Part shown: positions 33,317 through 36,199 of the stretch, one piece after another
Layout of the letters: every line of letters begins with the position of its first letter
Numbering within the stretch: position 1 is the first letter of the stretch
Origin: Flavonifractor avistercoris
GTDB taxonomy: Bacteria > Bacillota > Clostridia > Oscillospirales > Oscillospiraceae
DNA length: 36,199 bases
Assembly (NCBI GenBank): GCA_019119085.1
Contig: DWXT01000197.1
Span: 1-36,199, forward strand
Direction: 5' to 3'
Position numbers and translations under genes: made by a program
The notes under the pieces: generated by a model
Told to the model about the DNA's origin: nothing
The model's input: only the letters and a program-made list of their open reading frames with translations
Database searches by the model: none

Positions 33317-33459
33317 AGTGGGCTTCTGAGGAGAATGCCGGGTTCCCCGCCCTGCGGCTCCCGCCGCCGGAGACCGGGGGGGAGGGAGAGCACCCCTTCC
33401 CATGGCAGGGCATCCCCCGCCGGGAGGAGAGCCCGCTGTCCCTGAAGCACACCCGGGGG

Positions 33460-33642
33460 GTGTCGCTCTACCCCCAGGAGCGCCTCTACCAGGAGATGGC
33501 GTTTCTGGCCTACTATCTGCACTGGTCTAACGAGGCGCTGATGGCCCTGGATCACTGGGAGCGGCGGCGCTGGTGCCGCGAGGTATCCGCCATCAACAAA
33601 AAACTCAGCGGCGACAGCCATAAGAGCTTTGAACTGAGATGA
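33460..33642 (+). CDS. DUF6760-like CIS protein (possibly the end of a frameshifted fusion)
   Basis: If translated alone from GTG 33460 it has 60 residues: LYPQERLYQEMAFLAYYLHW, then ALDHWERRRWCREVSAINKK, matching the short DUF6760 proteins that follow the zinc-finger tail assembly gene in many CIS loci. No proper ribosome binding site precedes this GTG. The same frame is open back to 33289 and its codons (33307-33459, for instance GFPALRLPPPETGGEGEHPF) have the high GC third-position bias of real coding sequence. Either a start is missed or the segment is expressed as the C-terminus of a -1 frameshift product. The function of the family is unknown; an assembly role is likely. Confidence 0.75.
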   Translation: MSLYPQERLYQEMAFLAYYLHWSNEALMALDHWERRRWCREVSAINKKLSGDSHKSFELR

Positions 33643-33661
33643 AACGGCAGGTGAGAGATCC

Positions 33662-34141
33662 ATGGCCATTTTATATCCGGAGCCCATTCAGGCCTTCCGG
33701 TTCCTGGTTCGGGTGGGTGACAGCGAGGAGATCTCCGCCGCCTTCAGCCGGTTTTCCGGCATCCAGATGCAGGTGGAGACCATTCAGGCCCGGGACGGCA
33801 GCGACGCCCGCGGCGTGAAGGAGTACACGCCGGTGTTCACCAGCTTCGCCCCCGTGACCCTGAGCAAGGGCGTGGTGGGGGACAACGAGTTTCTGGACTG
33901 GATGCTCTCCGCCTCCGCCGATGTGCACACCGGCCCCACCGGGGCCAACCTGCGGCGCACCATCGACGTGATCACCCTCAACGAAAAGGGGAATCCCGGG
34001 GTGATCTGGACTCTGCAGGGAGCCATGCCCATCGGGTATGAGCTGGCGCCCCTGGACAGCAGCCGCAGTGAGGTGCTCACCGAGAGCCTCACCTTCGCCA
34101 TTACCGGCATGAAGCGAACCACCCAGCCGGGGACTGCCTGA
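33662..34141 (+). CDS. CIS tube protein 2 (gp19 family)
   Basis: 159 residues with the gp19 tube pattern: QAFRFLVRVGDSEEISAAFS, then FSGIQMQVETIQARDG, FAPVTLSKGVVGDNEFLDWM and VLTESLTFAITGMKR. Equivalent in place to the second tube protein (Afp5-like) of other systems, which forms the baseplate-proximal tube layer. GGTGAGA lies shortly before the ATG, 19 nt after the DUF6760 stop. It is clearly paralogous to the gene at 32390-32869, sharing the NEFLDW and GNPG.-.W.L..A.P.GY segments. Confidence 0.9.
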   Translation: MAILYPEPIQAFRFLVRVGDSEEISAAFSRFSGIQMQVETIQARDGSDARGVKEYTPVFTSFAPVTLSKGVVGDNEFLDWMLSASADVHTGPTGANLRRTIDVITLNEKGNPGVIWTLQGAMPIGYELAPLDSSRSEVLTESLTFAITGMKRTTQPGTA

Positions 34142-34173
34142 GCCCCGGCGCCAGATGGAAGGAGGGACACCCC

Positions 34174-34590
34174 ATGGCCATATCGGGCGCCTATTTTGAC
34201 GTGGCCCTCATCGGGACGGGGGCAGCCCTCACCGGCGGCTTCCAGTCGGTCTCCGGTCTGGGCATGGAGGTGGAGTACGAGGTCTATACCGAGGGGGGGA
34301 GCAACTACCCCCGGTTTTTCTTCAAGAACACCAAGCCCGGCATCCTGGTGCTGGAGCAGGGGGTGGTCACCAGCGTGGACAGCGTCTCCCTGCTGATGGC
34401 CATGGTCAACCAGGGCATGTCCATCCCTCTGGCCGGGGCCATCATCCTCAAGGACAGCTTTGGGGTGCCCCAGCGGGAGTGGACGGTGGTGGGGGCCCAC
34501 CTGCAGAAGTATGAGGGGCCCGCCCTCAACAGCAACCAGGCCAGCGTGGCCGTCAGCCGGATTGAGCTGATCCATAACGGGTGCTACTGA
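34174..34590 (+). CDS. CIS tube protein 3 (gp19 family)
   Basis: 138 residues: AYFDVALIGTGAALTGGFQSVSGLGMEVEYEVYTEGG is the start of a gp19-type tube protein, followed by PGILVLEQGVV, IILKDSFGVPQREWTVVGAH and VSRIELIHNG. It is the most divergent of the three and may be a tube initiator joining tube and hub, as a third gp19 protein does in Afp-type particles. AAGGAGGG lies 7 nt before the ATG. Its stop overlaps the next start (TGATG). Confidence 0.85.
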   Translation: MAISGAYFDVALIGTGAALTGGFQSVSGLGMEVEYEVYTEGGSNYPRFFFKNTKPGILVLEQGVVTSVDSVSLLMAMVNQGMSIPLAGAIILKDSFGVPQREWTVVGAHLQKYEGPALNSNQASVAVSRIELIHNGCY

Positions 34591-36199
34591 TGGAATCCAT
34601 TGCGGTGACAAAACCGGATATGGGCGTGCTGCCCCGGCATCGGCTGGCGCTGTCTCCCTTCGGCGCCCTGGCCCAGACCTTCGCGGAGGAGCTGCTGGCC
34701 CGGGCGGAGCGGGCGGAGGGGCGCTGGCCCTACATGCCCCTGGAGCTGCTGGAGGAGGCGCCGCCTGATGCTGAGCCGGCACCGGCCCCGGTGTACCAGG
34801 TGGATCTCCGCCTGGTGCTGGAGGCCCTGCGCCGGGAGAAGGGGGAGAGCGAGCAGCGCCGGGCTGTGGAGCGCATTGTGGAACGGGTGCTCACGATTCG
34901 GGAGAGCCGCCCGGCCCCCCAGCGGAAGGAAAAGGCCGGGGAGGGCGGGGAAAGGCCCTCCCACACCTGGAATCTGAATCAGAATTTTTATCAGCTCATT
35001 CGTCAGGATAACCGCTTTCTGAATGGCGTCCGGCATCCGGCAGTCGAAAGCGGAGATGTGGAGACTCCCTGGCAGGCCCTGCCGGGAGATCTGGGACAGC
35101 AGGCCCGGGCGCTCTCCCGGCGGCTCCAGCGCCTGCGGGAGGGGGAGACCGTCCTGCCGCCGCTCAGCCGGGGACGGGAAGAGGACGGCGCGGTGTTCCA
35201 GCCCCGGCGGCTAGAGCGCATGAGCCCGACGGAGGAAGTCCGGCTTCTGGAGCAGACGGCGGAGCAGGAGCATCCCGCCGGGCAGGCGGACGGCGCTCTG
35301 CAGGAGGCCGCCAGAAAAGCTGTGGAGCGGGCCGCCGATATCCTCCGAACCGCCGCTGTGAAGCCCGCCCCTCCGGCGGAGGACAGTGCTCCCAACCGCA
35401 GCTCCGGGCACCGGGAGGGGCATGTATCCGCCCGGCGGACGGAGCAGCAGATGCCGCTTACCACTGCGCGGAACATCCGGACATCCAACGCGGCAACGGC
35501 TTCGGCGGAGCAGGACACCGCCGCGGCGCAGAAGATGGTTCCCGCACCGGGGCTGGCCTCCGATGCAATGCGGGCCGGGGAACAGCCCGGCGCACCCCGG
35601 ACAATGCCCGGGCCCGCTGGGGAGGAACTGGCCTATCGAGTGGAGGAAGAGCGCGGCGGCGGGGAGACCGGAGAGGGACAGACCGCCAGGCCCAACACCC
35701 CGTCCCGGAAGACGTCGGGCCGGGAGGCGGAGCAAAGCATCGCCCGCAGGGGCCGGGGCAGAGAGGAAACGTCCGAGCCGGTGGTATCTGATGCCCCTGT
35801 CCGGCAGGCGGAGCGCCGGACGGCGCTCACCGCCGCGCGGGATATTCGGACATCCAACGCGGCAACGGCTTCGGCGGAGCAGGACACCGCCGCGGCGCAG
35901 AAGATGGTTCCCGCGCCGGGGCTGGCCTCCGATGCAATGCGGGCCGGGGAACAGCCCGGCGCACCCCGGACAATGCCCGGGCCCGCTGGAGAAGAACTGG
36001 CCTATCGAATGGAGATGGAGCGAGCCGGTGAGGCCGCCGGAGAGGGGCGGGCCACCAGGCCCGGCACCCCGTCCCGGCAGGAATCGGGCCGGCAGGCGGA
36101 GCGCCGGACGGCGCTCACCGCTGCGCGGGACATCCGGACGTCCAGTCCGGCAACGGCTTCGGCGGAGCAGGACACCGCCGCGGCGCAGAAGATGGTTCC
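34590..36199 (+). CDS. Long disordered CIS-operon protein with tandem repeats, 3' end outside window
   Basis: At least 536 residues, open to the window edge. Residues 1-160 have some order (ALSPFGALAQTFAEELLARA, YQVDLRLVLEALRREKGES, HTWNLNQNFYQLIRQDNRF) and no family was recognised. From about residue 290 it is Pro/Ala/Glu/Arg-rich and made of tandem repeats built on RTSNAATASAEQDTAAAQKM and EQPGAPRTMPGPAGEELAYR. Three copies start at 35457, 35826 and 36114. The start overlaps the third tube gene (TGATG), so it is a member of the operon. It may be a structural spacer, a cargo-related or a tape-measure-like protein; the sequence does not decide. Confidence 0.75.
   Translation, partial: MESIAVTKPDMGVLPRHRLALSPFGALAQTFAEELLARAERAEGRWPYMPLELLEEAPPDAEPAPAPVYQVDLRLVLEALRREKGESEQRRAVERIVERVLTIRESRPAPQRKEKAGEGGERPSHTWNLNQNFYQLIRQDNRFLNGVRHPAVESGDVETPWQALPGDLGQQARALSRRLQRLREGETVLPPLSRGREEDGAVFQPRRLERMSPTEEVRLLEQTAEQEHPAGQADGALQEAARKAVERAADILRTAAVKPAPPAEDSAPNRSSGHREGHVSARRTEQQMPLTTARNIRTSNAATASAEQDTAAAQKMVPAPGLASDAMRAGEQPGAPRTMPGPAGEELAYRVEEERGGGETGEGQTARPNTPSRKTSGREAEQSIARRGRGREETSEPVVSDAPVRQAERRTALTAARDIRTSNAATASAEQDTAAAQKMVPAPGLASDAMRAGEQPGAPRTMPGPAGEELAYRMEMERAGEAAGEGRATRPGTPSRQESGRQAERRTALTAARDIRTSSPATASAEQDTAAAQKMV
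35457..36199 (+). repeat. Near-identical in-frame tandem repeats in the last gene
   Basis: Copy 1 begins at 35457, copy 2 at 35826 (369 bp later) and copy 3 at 36114 (288 bp later), all multiples of three. Over about 165 nt copies 1 and 2 (from 35481 and 35850) differ at only a handful of bases, while the intervening spacers differ in length (an extra 27-residue segment follows copy 1). Copy 3 is cut by the window edge. Confidence 0.85.

Noticed and set aside
33335..33456. ATG with GAGGAG directly upstream inside the region between the tail-assembly gene and DUF6760
   Set aside because: Its frame gives a short Arg/Pro/Gly-rich product ending before DUF6760 and out of frame with it; the ribosome binding site is only 1 nt from the ATG.
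35003..35887. Antisense frames over the repeat protein, one of them with Ser/Arg/Cys-rich repeats
   Set aside because: They arise from the tandem repeats read backwards; no ribosome binding site or known domain, and the plus-strand frame is open for 536 codons.
28229..36199. Ordinary prophage with a contractile tail
   Set aside because: No integrase, capsid, portal, terminase or lysis gene is seen, and the gene set and order fit a CIS; the region to the right would be needed to exclude it fully.

Overview
The window looks like a chromosomal segment of a GC-rich Bacillota, most likely an Oscillospiraceae-type gut anaerobe (Flavonifractor/Pseudoflavonifractor-like). This is inferred from the high GC content, strong AGGAGG-type ribosome binding sites with some GTG/TTG starts, near-consensus sigma-A promoters, and the gene set: phosphoketolase, BadF/HgdB-type acyl-CoA dehydratase activation proteins, fused FeoA-FeoB, HAAS/DUF4097 pair and BlaI/BlaR1 pair. 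No rRNA, tRNA or CRISPR array was seen.

Layout. 1-120 is the 3' end of a transposase. 172-4034 (minus) holds a phosphoketolase and a MATE exporter. 4145-9203 (minus) is an operon of a large two-domain acyl-CoA dehydratase activase, a GNAT acetyltransferase and an HgdB-like protein, closed by a strong terminator. 9515-10983 (plus) is a HAAS/DUF1700 membrane protein with a DUF4097 protein. 11146-13035 (plus) is an LtaS-like membrane phosphatase/transferase. 13032-13815 (minus) has two small membrane or secreted proteins. 13925-16005 (minus) is a BlaR1-like sensor protease with its BlaI-like repressor, preceded by an autoregulatory promoter with two operator-like boxes. 16105-16897 (minus) is a DUF2975 membrane protein plus an XRE regulator. 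17023-17748 (minus) is a sirtuin. 17873-20499 (minus) is an iron uptake operon (FeoA-FeoB fusion plus a Cys-rich FeoB partner). 20715-21149 (plus) is a PD-(D/E)XK nuclease-fold protein, and 21184-22266 (minus) a radical SAM protein. 22416-23649 (plus) is CorA behind a long structured leader that contains a five-codon mini-ORF. 23782-27990 (plus) carries citrate synthase, a surface 5'-nucleotidase and a methyltransferase.

The most distinctive region is 28229-36199 (plus), the start of a contractile injection system (CIS, phage-tail-like) operon that runs off the window. In order it encodes a degenerate response-regulator receiver domain that has lost its phosphorylation residues, two unrecognised proteins in overlapping frames, a YbjN-like protein, the sheath, a tube protein, a zinc-finger tail-assembly protein, a DUF6760-like protein, two more gp19-type tube proteins, and a long disordered protein with near-identical tandem repeats. 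A T TTT TTG slippery heptamer sits just before the stop codon of the tail-assembly gene, and the next reading frame is open in the -1 frame from there through the DUF6760 segment. This suggests a programmed frameshift of the kind used by lambda G/GT tail chaperones. The spike, baseplate, ATPase and effector genes are expected beyond the right edge.

All functional calls are from reading the translated sequence and recognising motifs. No alignment or database search was run.
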